From an uncultured Clostridium sp. (GTDB taxonomy: Bacteria; Bacillota; Clostridia; TANB77; CAG-508): DNA of 64,000 nt. The notes beneath the pieces were generated by a model. The model did no database searches. It was not told where the DNA came from and saw nothing but the letters and a program-made list of their open reading frames with translations. The position numbers and the translations under genes are program-made. Shown one piece after another: positions 15,967 to 24,178 of this stretch (positions are counted from its first letter, which is position 1; every line of letters starts with the position of its first letter). The DNA is taken from contig CAOKQZ010000007.1 in NCBI GenBank assembly GCA_948471055.1, positions 1 to 64,000 on the forward strand. The letters are read 5' to 3'.

Positions 15967-16899
15967 CTATCTAGCACCTATTTGTTTTTGTCTTAAATGC
16001 TTTTCATAAAATGAAATTGCACTTACAACATAGTCTTCAATTTTATTATCCTCAATGTTTTTTGGCAAAACACTTCTAATTCGTTCTGCATTAAATTTCA
16101 TTTTTGGAATTTGATTTGGCTTTTCTTGTGCCATAATATCATCTACACTATCTTCTGTGAGTGTACCATCTTGGCTCATTTTCTTCAATGCAATAGCCTG
16201 TGCGTGTGATGGCGTTGCAACATTATACTCAATACAATCAAGTAAAATATATTGCTCATCTTCTGTAAGATATGAAATCTCTACTGCAGGATTAAATGCA
16301 ATCTTCTTTTCATCTACCATATCTAATAATTCTGGTATTAGTTCAGTAAGTCTTATATACCTTTGAATTTGCCTTGCACTATCTTCCGACTTTTCTGCAA
16401 GTAAGTTATCTGAACGGAACTTCTCGCCAACTTGGCACGAAGTTAAATCTGTCCTTTTTCCTTGATGACTTATTGCTTCAAGTTTCATTTTATATGCAAA
16501 TGCTTTTTCGCTAGGCAATATTTCTTCCCTTTGCATATTACTATCTACCATAATTATTATCGCTTCATCATCTGATAAATCTCTAACAATACAAGGTAGA
16601 GTTTCTTGTTGTGCTAAAGAACTAGCAAACTTTCTCCTATGACCAGAAATCATTTCATATCTACCATCTGCTTTAGGTCTTACTAATGCAGGAACTAATA
16701 CACCATTTTCCTTAATGCTATCTCTCATTTGCTCCATTTCTTCATTTTGAATTACTTTAAATGGGTGATTAGGAAAATCATCAATATCATTTAAGTTAAT
16801 ATCAATTACTTTTTCCAATTTAGCATTATCTCGTTCCTCTTGCGTTGAAAATAAATCATCTAACTTTGGCAGTGGCATTTTTATTTCGTTCTTGCTCAT
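15967..16899 (-). CDS. parB: ParB/Spo0J family partition protein of the ICE
   Basis: A 310-residue ParB-type protein. The ParB/sulfiredoxin-like N-terminal nuclease fold has the GHRRKFA box near residue 90, followed by the helix-turn-helix region that binds parS. It resembles the second ParB at 24179-25003 in its core motifs (ILPSEKA-AYKMKLEA, RQ-QRY-RLTEL). It overlaps the 3' part of parA by 44 bases, as expected for a parAB operon. ParB loads on DNA and, with ParA, stabilises the excised circular ICE. Since parA is interrupted, partition is probably impaired while the nested element is in place. Confidence 0.9.
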   Translation of the reverse strand: MSKNEIKMPLPKLDDLFSTQEERDNAKLEKVIDINLNDIDDFPNHPFKVIQNEEMEQMRDSIKENGVLVPALVRPKADGRYEMISGHRRKFASSLAQQETLPCIVRDLSDDEAIIIMVDSNMQREEILPSEKAFAYKMKLEAISHQGKRTDLTSCQVGEKFRSDNLLAEKSEDSARQIQRYIRLTELIPELLDMVDEKKIAFNPAVEISYLTEDEQYILLDCIEYNVATPSHAQAIALKKMSQDGTLTEDSVDDIMAQEKPNQIPKMKFNAERIRSVLPKNIEDNKIEDYVVSAISFYEKHLRQKQIGAR

Positions 16900-17554
16900 C
16901 TTTTAGCACCTCCTTTGCAAATGAAGAATAGGCTTCTGAAACTTTACCACTTTTGTCGTAATCAAATATGCTTTTACCAGAAGCAGTTGATTCTGCTACT
17001 TTTGTTGCACGAGGTATCTGTGTATCAAATATTTTAATTACACTACCATAGTTTTCTTGTAGTTGCTGATTAGTTGCCTTTGATAGATTCGTTCTACTTT
17101 CAACTAATGTTAATAGCACTCCACCAATTTTTAAATCTGGATTTATCTGTTTTCTAACTTTTGAAACTGTCCTTAATAATTGGCTCATACCTTTTGCTGC
17201 AAGAAATTGAGATTGAACAGGTATTATTACTTTATCTGCACTAGCAAGTGCGTTTATTGTAATCATACCTAAACTTGGCTGACAATCAATAAGAATATAA
17301 TCATAATCATTTCTTAAATCTTGTAAGCAGTTTTTCATTGTATATTCCCTACTCATAGCATTCACTAAATTCATTTCCATTGAAGATAAATCTAAATTAG
17401 ATGGAATTAAATCTACATTCTCTTTATGATGAAGAATATAGTCTTTATTATCTAATGTTTTATCTAACATTGAGTATTCCATTAGTGTTGCTATTGTAAC
17501 AGGAATATTATCTTGGTCATACCAACCCATACAAGTAGTTAAATCTCCCTGTGG
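16856..17554 (-). pseudogene. parA: 3' part of parA, cut off by the nested element
   Basis: The 232 codons run from Pro-Gln-Gly-Asp-Leu-Thr-Thr to the end of a ParA ATPase and include the Walker B-like YDYILIDCQPSLG segment. The Walker A KGGVGKTT part is missing. It lies at 31195-31320, on the far side of a 13.6-kb insertion. Joining the two pieces at the shared GTGG gives an open frame reading ASP-ALA-ASP-PRO-GLN-GLY-ASP and a protein of about 274 residues, normal for the family. A TTG at 17557 could start a truncated product, but it would lack the nucleotide-binding loop. Confidence 0.9.
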
Positions 17555-17612
17555 CAATACTTATTTACAATATTTTTTAATTTTTTTCAAAAATTTAATA
17601 ACTGTGTCCTTT

Positions 17613-17786
17613 TTATGCAACATTTTCAACTTTAATTTTCAATGTTTCATCTGTAATAATCTTCTTAATCAATTCTTCATAAGTCAATTTTGCTCCGTTA
17701 GATTGAATTAAATTGACAGTATAGATTGTTCCATTTATCTCTAACTTGAATTTACATTCATTATTATTCTTCTGTTCTTTAGACAT
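17613..17786 (-). CDS. TnpW-like small transposon protein
   Basis: The start is placed at ATG 17786 behind AAAGGAGGAG, giving 57 residues. The middle, INGTIYTVNLIQSNGAKLTYEE, followed by a LIKKIITDE helix, resembles the TnpW family of small proteins carried by Tn4451/Tn1549-type elements. Role unknown. It is the last gene before the left end of the nested element. Confidence 0.55.
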   Translation of the reverse strand: MSKEQKNNNECKFKLEINGTIYTVNLIQSNGAKLTYEELIKKIITDETLKIKVENVA

Positions 17787-17813
17787 CTTTTTTCTCCTCC
17801 TTTCCATTTTTAA

Positions 17814-17851
17814 GCATAAAAAAATAGAGATACTAATTTCTTAATATCTCT
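17814..17851 (-). terminator. Rho-independent terminator
   Basis: A 7-bp stem (AGAGATA/TATCTCT at 17826-17832 and 17845-17851) is followed on the minus strand by a run of seven T. It separates the TnpW-like gene from the helix-turn-helix gene upstream. Confidence 0.6.
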
Positions 17852-17910
17852 GTGCTTATTATATTTAATTTTTTTAATTACATTTATCAAATTTTCTTTT
17901 AAATTTTACT

Positions 17911-17937
17911 TAAAAATCCACAGTATAAACCTGTGGA
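17911..17937 (-). terminator. Rho-independent terminator
   Basis: A stem TCCACAG/CTGTGGA with a 7-base loop (17917-17937), followed by TTTTTAAG on the minus strand, lies downstream of the gene at 18009-18251. Confidence 0.6.
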
Positions 17938-18008
17938 CTCTTAATTTGTATTATATATAAAATCTTTCATTTTCAAGTGTTTTACTTTTATTTAATTAAA
18001 TTTTTCAT

Positions 18009-18251
18009 TTATAAAATGCCTTTATCTATCACATCCTTTCCAAAAATCTCTAAGTCTTTTATATTATTTAAGTCAGATAAATCTTTTCCATCATATTTTT
18101 CTAAAAAATTTAGTAATGAAGTTCGTCTGACTTTTAGACTTCCTAAATTTAATGCTGGTAAATAACCTTTTCTTATCAAATTATAAACATATCCTACATT
18201 TGTTTTTATTAAGAGTGATACTTCTTTAACTGTATATAAAACATCTTCCAA
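18009..18251 (-). CDS. Excisionase-type helix-turn-helix protein
   Basis: An 80-residue protein with a MerR-like winged helix: YTVKEVSLLIKTNVGYVYNLIRKGYLPALNLG, then KVRRTSLLNFL. Such small proteins direct the recombinase toward excision or act as repressors. It lies downstream of two further small DNA-binding genes and is closed by a terminator. Confidence 0.75.
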   Translation of the reverse strand: MEDVLYTVKEVSLLIKTNVGYVYNLIRKGYLPALNLGSLKVRRTSLLNFLEKYDGKDLSDLNNIKDLEIFGKDVIDKGIL

Positions 18252-18254
18252 AAT

Positions 18255-18398
18255 TTATCCCTCCTCATTATTCTTTGGAGTCTTATTAACAAAGCCACCT
18301 ATATTTAAGGGTTTCATTTTAGCAATTGCCTCATCAAGTTCTTTCTCATTAGTTATTCCACACTTTTTTAATTCTTTCCATAAATTCTCAATATTCAC
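18255..18398 (-). CDS. 47-residue conserved-looking small protein
   Basis: A GTG start at 18398 encodes VNIENLWKELKKCGITNEKEL and ends KTPKNNEEG. It overlaps the end of the gene at 18388 by 11 bases, and its own end carries the AGGAGGG ribosome site of the gene at 18251. Short proteins of this kind sit in the same place in related elements, as far as I remember. Function unknown. Confidence 0.5.
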   Translation of the reverse strand: MNIENLWKELKKCGITNEKELDEAIAKMKPLNIGGFVNKTPKNNEEG

Positions 18399-18645
18399 TT
18401 TCTTTCCTTTCAGTATCTAATAATATTTTCTTTATCATTTCTAATTTTGTTTCAGCTATTGTTGCTCTTTCTATTGCTTTTTCATACATTTGAATATTAA
18501 CTGTATCTGAACCAACTTTTATTCTATATCTGCCTGTTTCAGTAATCTGGTATTCTACTTGATTTGTTGCAATTAACTTCAATACATTCTTATGTCCTAT
18601 TTTAAATCTTCTCATATATTCATTAACACTTATATATTCTTCCAT
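18388..18645 (-). CDS. Small DNA-binding-like protein
   Basis: An 85-residue protein starting MEEYISVNEYMRRFKIGHKNVLKLIATN, a helix-turn-helix-like pattern, followed by a short strand region and a C-terminal helix that could form a coiled coil. Probably a regulator of the nested element; the family is not identified. Confidence 0.55.
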   Translation of the reverse strand: MEEYISVNEYMRRFKIGHKNVLKLIATNQVEYQITETGRYRIKVGSDTVNIQMYEKAIERATIAETKLEMIKKILLDTERKESEY

Positions 18646-18661
18646 TATAGTTCCACCTATT

Positions 18662-18943
18662 TTATTGTCCTTTTAATGTTAGTTTTTTGTTTATTTCTAC
18701 TAATTCTAAATATATCAAATTTAATAAATTGTCTTGTTTTTCATCTTTAATATTTACATATTCAAGAAATTTACTTCTTATGATGTTATAATTCCATCGC
18801 CCTCTTTTGCTTTCTACTGCTGTCCCCCAATTTACTTTACCTTGTCGTAGTAAAGCTCTAATATATTCAGGATTCTTGCCAATTATCTTTCCTGCTTGTT
18901 CAGGAGTTAATGTTTCCACTCTTTTTATATCTTCTTCCATCAA
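18662..18943 (-). CDS. Excisionase-like helix-turn-helix protein
   Basis: A 93-residue protein with LTPEQAGKIIGKNPEYIRALLRQG, a MerR/excisionase-type helix-turn-helix, then WNYNIIRSKFLEYV and a C-terminal helix. It resembles the broken gene at 18970-19197 in layout. Likely a recombination-direction or regulatory protein. Confidence 0.65.
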   Translation of the reverse strand: MMEEDIKRVETLTPEQAGKIIGKNPEYIRALLRQGKVNWGTAVESKRGRWNYNIIRSKFLEYVNIKDEKQDNLLNLIYLELVEINKKLTLKGQ

Positions 18944-18969
18944 AATTGCCCCTTTATAAACTTAAATTA

Positions 18970-19197
18970 TTATTCTTCTTTATTTCTCTTTACCTTATAC
19001 CAATCTCTAATAGCACTTCCTAAAGCTACTTTTTCTTTTCCGTAATTTTCACTTGGAAAATCCTTGCTATTATAAATGCATAATGCTGTTGGTACACTGC
19101 ATTTTCTTAATTTTGCAAATTATGTTGGAGTATAAAAATAATTATCTTGTAACTCTCTTATTTCATATTCTTTTGTTTCATTTTTTTCTTTTTCCAA
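18970..19197 (-). pseudogene. Helix-turn-helix gene with an in-frame stop
   Basis: One continuous frame from TTG 19197 encodes YEIRELQDNYFYTPT, then TAA, then FAKLRKCSVPTALCIYN and on to RDWYKVKRNKEE. The layout matches the excisionase-like neighbour (TPEQAGKIIG), where a glutamate stands at about the place of the stop, so a single GAA-to-TAA change explains it. No other frameshift is needed. The remaining bases to 19379 hold no gene that I can support. Confidence 0.6.
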
Positions 19198-19379
19198 TAA
19201 TACCACCTCTTATTATTTTTTTAATTTATTACCCTCAATATACATCGCCACCATTCTTTTTTTATTTGTGTGTCGTGCCGCAAAACTATTTTTATTATAC
19301 AATAGTTATATTCTAAAATCAAAACTACAAAAAAAGAAACATTAGCACTTTTATTAAATGTTAATGTTTGCTTTTATAT

Positions 19380-20015
19380 CTATTGATTATTTTTTACCAT
19401 ATTGAATATTTTTACAAATTCTGTATGTGTGTTTAATATTATTGAATAAGAAGTTGAACCAATTTGCAAAATTATTCCATCATTCACTTCTGTTACTGAT
19501 GTTATCTTATCAAATGTTTTATCAAAACATTCATTAGTTGAAGAATAAATCACTCTTTTATTTGTAATATATAATGTACCAGCATATGTTGTTCGTTGAT
19601 TTTCTCTTATTGCTTTTCCCCCAGAGCCACCTGTTCTATATGTTAAGCCTTTCATTAGTCTAATACTAATTCCACTACTTTTACCTGTATATCCTGTAGT
19701 TATTGTTTTATCCTTAAAGGTATATCCTATATCTGCATAATGGCATACCTCATCATTTGCTAAATTTATATTTGTTCCTATTATGGTAGGTAGTTGACCA
19801 TTTTTTATCATATTTAATGTTTCTGTACTCATTAATGATTTACTATTAGTATTTTTTCCAGTAAGTTCTTTAATAATATCTATAATCCAACCAATTCCAC
19901 AAAGTCCTCCTGTAAATAAATATATTAGTCCCATTTTGTAATCTTTATCTATAAACTTATGAACTCCAAATACACCTAAAAATATTACAATTAATAATCT
20001 TGTTTTTTTGTTCAT
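19380..20015 (-). CDS. TM2-domain membrane protein with PH-like C-terminal domain
   Basis: The start is placed at ATG 20015 behind ATGGAGG; the product has 211 residues. Residues 4-50 form a TM2 domain: two membrane segments with FLGVFGVHKFI-KDY--GLIYL and GGLCGIGWIID. The C-terminal part (about 70-210) has the strand pattern of a bacterial PH/GRAM-like domain, with GTLYITNKRVIYSS. The combination suggests a membrane-surface sensor. It lies just downstream of the restriction endonuclease gene (gap 36 bases), so it may be co-transcribed with the restriction-modification system; whether it takes part in defence is unknown. Confidence 0.75.
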   Translation of the reverse strand: MNKKTRLLIVIFLGVFGVHKFIDKDYKMGLIYLFTGGLCGIGWIIDIIKELTGKNTNSKSLMSTETLNMIKNGQLPTIIGTNINLANDEVCHYADIGYTFKDKTITTGYTGKSSGISIRLMKGLTYRTGGSGGKAIRENQRTTYAGTLYITNKRVIYSSTNECFDKTFDKITSVTEVNDGIILQIGSTSYSIILNTHTEFVKIFNMVKNNQ

Positions 20016-20051
20016 TCTAATTTCCTCCATAGTGTAAGTAAATTGCATATA

Positions 20052-20972
20052 TTATGCTCTCGGTCCTACGAATTTATCTCCGTTTAAATGTATCATATGA
20101 TCTGGCATTTCACTTAACCATACTTCTGTTTCCCAAGCTAAATCTTCTGCAAACTTTTTAAAAGTTTTCATATCTATAAATGCTGTAACAAATATTTTTC
20201 CTAAATCACACTTTTTTGTCATTTCATTTATTTCTAATATTCTCTTTGGACTTATCGGACCAACACTTGTAACTGCTTCAATGAAATAAACCCATTTCTT
20301 ATCATCTTGATATAAAATAACATCTGGCAATTTTTCGTGTTTTCCCATTGATATTTTCAGTTTTTTTAACAGTTCGTTGTCCTTATATAAGTCTTTATCT
20401 TTAGTATCTCCAACATATAGTACAATACTATTCTGTGCAAATCTTGGAGCAAATTCTTCTATTATAGCTTTTTGTAATTCATTATGCTTTCCTGTGCTAA
20501 ATTCAAATTTTTCTCCATTTATTATTACAGGCATCTTTGTCAGTTTCCTTTTGTTTTCATAAATGCTTATTAGTTTTTCGTGATTTTTTAAATATTTTTC
20601 TTTTTCACTTTCCCACTTTGCTGTTTTATATTTTTTAATTAAATCTAAAGCTTCTATCGTTAATCTGTATCTATAATTAGGACTGTTTGTTGGTTTAGCA
20701 TTGTCTTCAACTATAGCTGCAATCCTAAAATGGTGTAATGCTTGTTTTCTAAATGTTTCTCTACTGTTTTCAGCATATACAATATTATACTTTTCTTTTA
20801 TAAATTCCATAATATCGTGTATTCTAATATATTTATTAGTTGCTTTTTCCCATTCTTGATTTTCTTCTAATTGTAATAAAGCTAATAGAGTATATGCACA
20901 TAAATCTGATTGTTGTGATTTTGGCATTCCTATTTCTTTTAATATCTCTTTTGCCTCGTCTAATTTATTCAT
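20052..20972 (-). CDS. BsuBI/PstI-type restriction endonuclease
   Basis: The start is placed at ATG 20972, eight bases inside the end of the methylase gene, with GGAGG upstream; this gives 306 residues. The N-terminal half has a helical DNA-reading region. The C-terminal half carries the hallmark segment YFIEAVTSVGPISPKR, then IFVTAFIDMKTFKKF and a MPDHMIHLNGDKF end, as in the BsuBI/PstI family. Relatives cut CTGCAG; that specificity is inferred from the family, not shown here. Overlap with the methylase gene is typical of type II restriction-modification operons. It is cargo of the nested element. Confidence 0.85.
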   Translation of the reverse strand: MNKLDEAKEILKEIGMPKSQQSDLCAYTLLALLQLEENQEWEKATNKYIRIHDIMEFIKEKYNIVYAENSRETFRKQALHHFRIAAIVEDNAKPTNSPNYRYRLTIEALDLIKKYKTAKWESEKEKYLKNHEKLISIYENKRKLTKMPVIINGEKFEFSTGKHNELQKAIIEEFAPRFAQNSIVLYVGDTKDKDLYKDNELLKKLKISMGKHEKLPDVILYQDDKKWVYFIEAVTSVGPISPKRILEINEMTKKCDLGKIFVTAFIDMKTFKKFAEDLAWETEVWLSEMPDHMIHLNGDKFVGPRA

Positions 20973-22428
20973 TACTAATCGCCTCCAATAATACATTATC
21001 ACATATTTCAGTTGTTATATTTACTTTTTTTTGTAATCTCTTTCCTATGTTTTTTATAATATTTTCATTTGGTATAGGTATATTATTTATCTCTGTTGCA
21101 TTTACTTGAGTTGAGCCATTTAAGATTCTATAATACTTATCATATAATGTACTATTATAAATTCCATATAATCCATATATAACATCTTCATTTATATCTT
21201 TTTTATCTATACTGCCAATAAAGTTAATATGATTTTCAGTAGATATATACTCATAGTTTGCAAAATCTTTTTTGAAAAACATAACAGGTTGTATTCTTCT
21301 GTTTTCCTCTTTACTGCTAAATCGTTTTATGAATAATGAATTAGTATTTTTTTGTAGTAAAGCTGTATTATCTTTACTCACATACTGCAGTTCATCTTCA
21401 TTGCTTGGAAATTTTATAAATCCTTTATTAAAATGAATAGATGAAAAAAGAGGAACACTATTATTTGATGCCTTATTTGTTAAATATTCTTCATTTCTGA
21501 AATCAACAGTTAATCCTGTTTTCAATTTCAATCCTATATCTTCTAATTTAGTATGAAAAGATTTTATTGTTTCCAGCACCTCAATATCAGTATTATCTAT
21601 TGGCAAATATACATATCTTTCATTATCTTTTTCTACGCATACATTATAATCAATATTGTAAGATTTTAATTCTTCAAAATCTTCATTACTATATGATTGC
21701 GTTATATGAATTGTGTTCTTTATTTCTTTAATCTTTATAGCTTTTAAAATCATAGTTTCTTGTAATACATTTTCCTTATTAAATACTTTATCTCTACTAA
21801 TAAATAAATGTATATCAGTAAGCCTAACATTATCTAAAAATACTTGTCTAAACTTTTTAAAATATGCCCCTGATGTCCACGATCTAGGAACTATAAATAT
21901 CATTTCTCCATTATTAGTTAGTAATCTCATAGCTTTCGTCATAAACAGAAAATATAAGTTAGGCTGTCCATATATCACTTCGCTCATTTCTTTTGCTTCA
22001 ATGTCATTCTTTCCTATTTTTTTATATGGTGGATTACTTATTATAATATCATAACTTGTTTCTTTATTGCTTAGTATAAAGTTTTCTTTAATAATATTAT
22101 ATTTCGTTAATTTACTTACTTTTTCTTTTGTTTCTGCCATATTCTTTTCTAATATTGGTATAATTTCTAAATCATTTTCATATAAATCTATTTCTATATT
22201 TTGTATATCTTCTTCTTTATTCAACTTTTCTAATAATGCTATACTTAAAATTCCTGTTCCAGCTCCTGCATCTAATATTTTTATATTATCTTTTTTATAG
22301 TTACTTAATTCTGCCATATATATAGCCGTTTCTTTTGATGTGAAAAATTGCCCTATTTTTTTTCTATCACTTTTACTTTTAGAATTAAGATACTCATCTG
22401 TACTATTTAAAACCTTTTCTAATAACAT
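20965..22428 (-). CDS. BsuBI/PstI-type adenine DNA methyltransferase
   Basis: A 487-residue N6-adenine methylase of the Eco57I/PstI class. IGQFFTSKETAIYMAEL is the typical N-terminus, LDAGAGTG near residue 50 binds S-adenosylmethionine, and ISNPPYKK near 131 is the catalytic motif. The C-terminal half is the target-recognition part. It protects the host DNA from the endonuclease encoded immediately downstream. Transcription starts after the terminator at 22481-22513. Confidence 0.9.
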   Translation of the reverse strand: MLLEKVLNSTDEYLNSKSKSDRKKIGQFFTSKETAIYMAELSNYKKDNIKILDAGAGTGILSIALLEKLNKEEDIQNIEIDLYENDLEIIPILEKNMAETKEKVSKLTKYNIIKENFILSNKETSYDIIISNPPYKKIGKNDIEAKEMSEVIYGQPNLYFLFMTKAMRLLTNNGEMIFIVPRSWTSGAYFKKFRQVFLDNVRLTDIHLFISRDKVFNKENVLQETMILKAIKIKEIKNTIHITQSYSNEDFEELKSYNIDYNVCVEKDNERYVYLPIDNTDIEVLETIKSFHTKLEDIGLKLKTGLTVDFRNEEYLTNKASNNSVPLFSSIHFNKGFIKFPSNEDELQYVSKDNTALLQKNTNSLFIKRFSSKEENRRIQPVMFFKKDFANYEYISTENHINFIGSIDKKDINEDVIYGLYGIYNSTLYDKYYRILNGSTQVNATEINNIPIPNENIIKNIGKRLQKKVNITTEICDNVLLEAISNE

Positions 22429-22480
22429 CTTTACTCCTTCATTTTTTCACATTATACCACAAATTTTAAGAAAAAACATA

Positions 22481-22513
22481 AATAAGAGATATATTTTTTC
22501 AATATCTCTTATT
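22481..22513 (-). terminator. Strong terminator between the DUF6809-like pair and the restriction system
   Basis: A perfect 12-bp stem (AATAAGAGATAT with ATATCTCTTATT) with a 9-base loop has T-rich flanks on both strands. It lies nine bases after the 213-residue gene and separates it from the methylase gene. Confidence 0.8.
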
Positions 22514-22521
22514 TTTTTATC

Positions 22522-23163
22522 TTATAATAAACTGCTATCTTTAAGTCCTAATTTAAAGGTTTCCACTAATTCAATGTCTTGTATATCATCAGCTAACTTT
22601 AGATATTCGCTTAATGCTTTTATTTCATTTTTATTAAGTTCTACTATCTCACTTCGTTCTATAAAATTCATTACATTTGGGTAATCTTCTTTTAGTTTGC
22701 TCATTTTGTGTACTATATCTTTATAGTCTTTTCTATTCCAGATACTACCTCCTAGCATTTCTTTTATACAATGCATATTTCTATAAATAAAAGTATTTTG
22801 TAAATCTTCAACATTACTATTTACAAACTTTTGGCTATTGTCTGCTATTTCTTTTTTTAAATATATTCTATCTAAAAAACCTAATTTGTAATACTGTTTA
22901 TTCCAAAAACTACTTTCTCCAGACATAGCTCCCTCAAACCTGTCTAATTTTAGCCATAGCTGTTTTTGTTTTTCCTTATCTTTTACTAACTCATACATTA
23001 AGTTCTCTAATTCTTCTTTAGCTTGTCTTGTTTCTTTTATTTCTTCTGGCTCTCCATACATTCTAATATATAACCCATCTAGTCCATCTCCTCTTGTTTC
23101 GTATATATCATTTAAAACTTGATTTTCAAATAATTCATTAACTGTATATTCTCTTTTTTCCAT
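22522..23163 (-). CDS. Paralogue B of a DUF6809-like pair
   Basis: A 213-residue soluble protein. It shares its layout with the gene upstream (23175-23783): an NDIYETRGDGLDG-LYIRMYG start, a KAEEELxxxMxxLVKDxxxxxxLxxKLxxFE helix region, a FWxKxYYKxGFxDxIxLxKxI block, and a C-terminal helix with KLG-like ends. The central block resembles the DUF6809 family as I recall it. No catalytic motif is visible. It is transcribed from the operator-framed promoter at about 23819-23847 and ends at a strong terminator. Defence, regulation or element maintenance are all possible roles. Confidence 0.55.
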   Translation of the reverse strand: MEKREYTVNELFENQVLNDIYETRGDGLDGLYIRMYGEPEEIKETRQAKEELENLMYELVKDKEKQKQLWLKLDRFEGAMSGESSFWNKQYYKLGFLDRIYLKKEIADNSQKFVNSNVEDLQNTFIYRNMHCIKEMLGGSIWNRKDYKDIVHKMSKLKEDYPNVMNFIERSEIVELNKNEIKALSEYLKLADDIQDIELVETFKLGLKDSSLL

Positions 23164-23174
23164 TTTCTCCCCTC

Positions 23175-23783
23175 CTACAATGATTTTCCTGTTTTCACAC
23201 CAATTTTAAACATTTCTTCTGCCTCTATTGTAAATCTATCATTATATAAACTTATTACTTTTAAAATTGCTTTCATTTCTTCTGGTGTAAATTCTTCAAT
23301 TTTTTCATCGTAAATAAATTTCTCAACTCTAGGGTATTTACTATATATGTCAATAAGTTCTTTTTTAATGTTATTATAATATTCATTTGATTTTAAATTA
23401 TTGTGCTTTGTTTTATCTACATAGTCCCATATATCATCAAATTTATCATAAATACTATCTTCATTAGAAATATTGTCTGCGTTTTTTTCTTCCTTTATTT
23501 GCTTATTTAAAGATATTGCATCTATAAATCCTGTTTTATAATATGGCTTATACCAAAAACATAATTCGTCCATTGCACATAATTCAAACTTATTTAATTT
23601 TCCATACAAGTTCTTTATTTCCTTTTCATCTTTTATAAATTTCTTCATAAAATTTACTAATTCTTCTTCTGCTTTTTCCGTTTTTTTACTTTTTGGTGGC
23701 TTGCCATATTTTGATATATAGCGTTTTTCCACTTCTCCCTCTCTTATTTCATATAAGTTATCAAGTATCTTATTTTCACACAT
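23175..23783 (-). CDS. Paralogue A of a DUF6809-like pair
   Basis: A 202-residue protein, a diverged copy of the 22522-23163 product (shared LDNLYEIREG--E-RYISKYGKP start and LYGKLNKFELCAMDELCFWYKPYYKTGFIDAI block). It is the first gene of the operon opposite the XRE regulator. No membrane segment or catalytic residue pattern is seen. Tandem duplication under one repressor suggests the two products work together or are an expanding family; the function is unknown. Confidence 0.55.
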   Translation of the reverse strand: MCENKILDNLYEIREGEVEKRYISKYGKPPKSKKTEKAEEELVNFMKKFIKDEKEIKNLYGKLNKFELCAMDELCFWYKPYYKTGFIDAISLNKQIKEEKNADNISNEDSIYDKFDDIWDYVDKTKHNNLKSNEYYNNIKKELIDIYSKYPRVEKFIYDEKIEEFTPEEMKAILKVISLYNDRFTIEAEEMFKIGVKTGKSL

Positions 23784-23801
23784 TTTTATTTTTCCCTCCT
23801 A

Positions 23802-23862
23802 ATTATCGTTATAGCGTTATTTTATTGTATGTTTTTTAATTAGTCAACGCTGTGGCGATAAT
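23802..23862. promoter_or_regulatory. Divergent promoter framed by two inverted operators
   Basis: A 17-bp motif occurs twice in opposite orientation, ATTATCGTTATAGCGTT at 23802-23818 and its relative ATTATCGCCACAGCGTT (minus strand) at 23846-23862, with 14 of 17 bases shared. Between them the minus strand has TTGACT, a 17-base spacer and TAAAAT, a near-ideal sigma-70 promoter for the DUF6809-like operon. On the other side TATACT at 23881 could be the -10 of the XRE gene. The plain reading is that the XRE protein represses both promoters. Confidence 0.7.
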
Positions 23863-23904
23863 ATTTATTTTTGATTTTGTTATACTAATAAAAAGGAGAA
23901 AACT

Positions 23905-24141
23905 ATGGATTTACAAGAAGCTATTCGATTAAGAATTTTAAATTTATGCAAAGAAAATAATATCAATATAAACAAACTTTCTACTTTGGCTGGAGTCCGT
24001 CAGTCTACTATCAATAGCATAATTAACGGACATAGTAAAAAAGTACAAGTTTTAACAATACTTCGTATTTGTTTAGGCTTAAATATGCAACTTGATGAAT
24101 TTTTTAATGATAAATTATTTAAAGACTTAGATGATGAATAA
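23905..24141 (+). CDS. XRE-family repressor
   Basis: A 78-residue Cro/CI-type helix-turn-helix protein (NKLSTLAGVRQSTINSIINGHSKKVQVLTILRIC) with a short acidic tail, preceded by AAAAAGGAG. It is the only plus-strand gene in the nested element and is divergent from the DUF6809-like pair. The two inverted 17-bp motifs between them are its likely binding sites. Its last codons form one arm of the terminator at 24121-24171. Confidence 0.85.
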   Translation: MDLQEAIRLRILNLCKENNININKLSTLAGVRQSTINSIINGHSKKVQVLTILRICLGLNMQLDEFFNDKLFKDLDDE

Positions 24142-24171
24142 TACAAAACATTATTTATAATCTAAGTCTTT
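24121..24171 (+). terminator. Terminator overlapping the end of the XRE gene
   Basis: A 12-bp stem (AAAGACTTAGAT at 24121, ATCTAAGTCTTT at 24160) with a 27-base loop is followed by TATTTTTTT. The 5' arm is part of the coding sequence. Confidence 0.65.
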
Positions 24172-24178
24172 TATTTTT

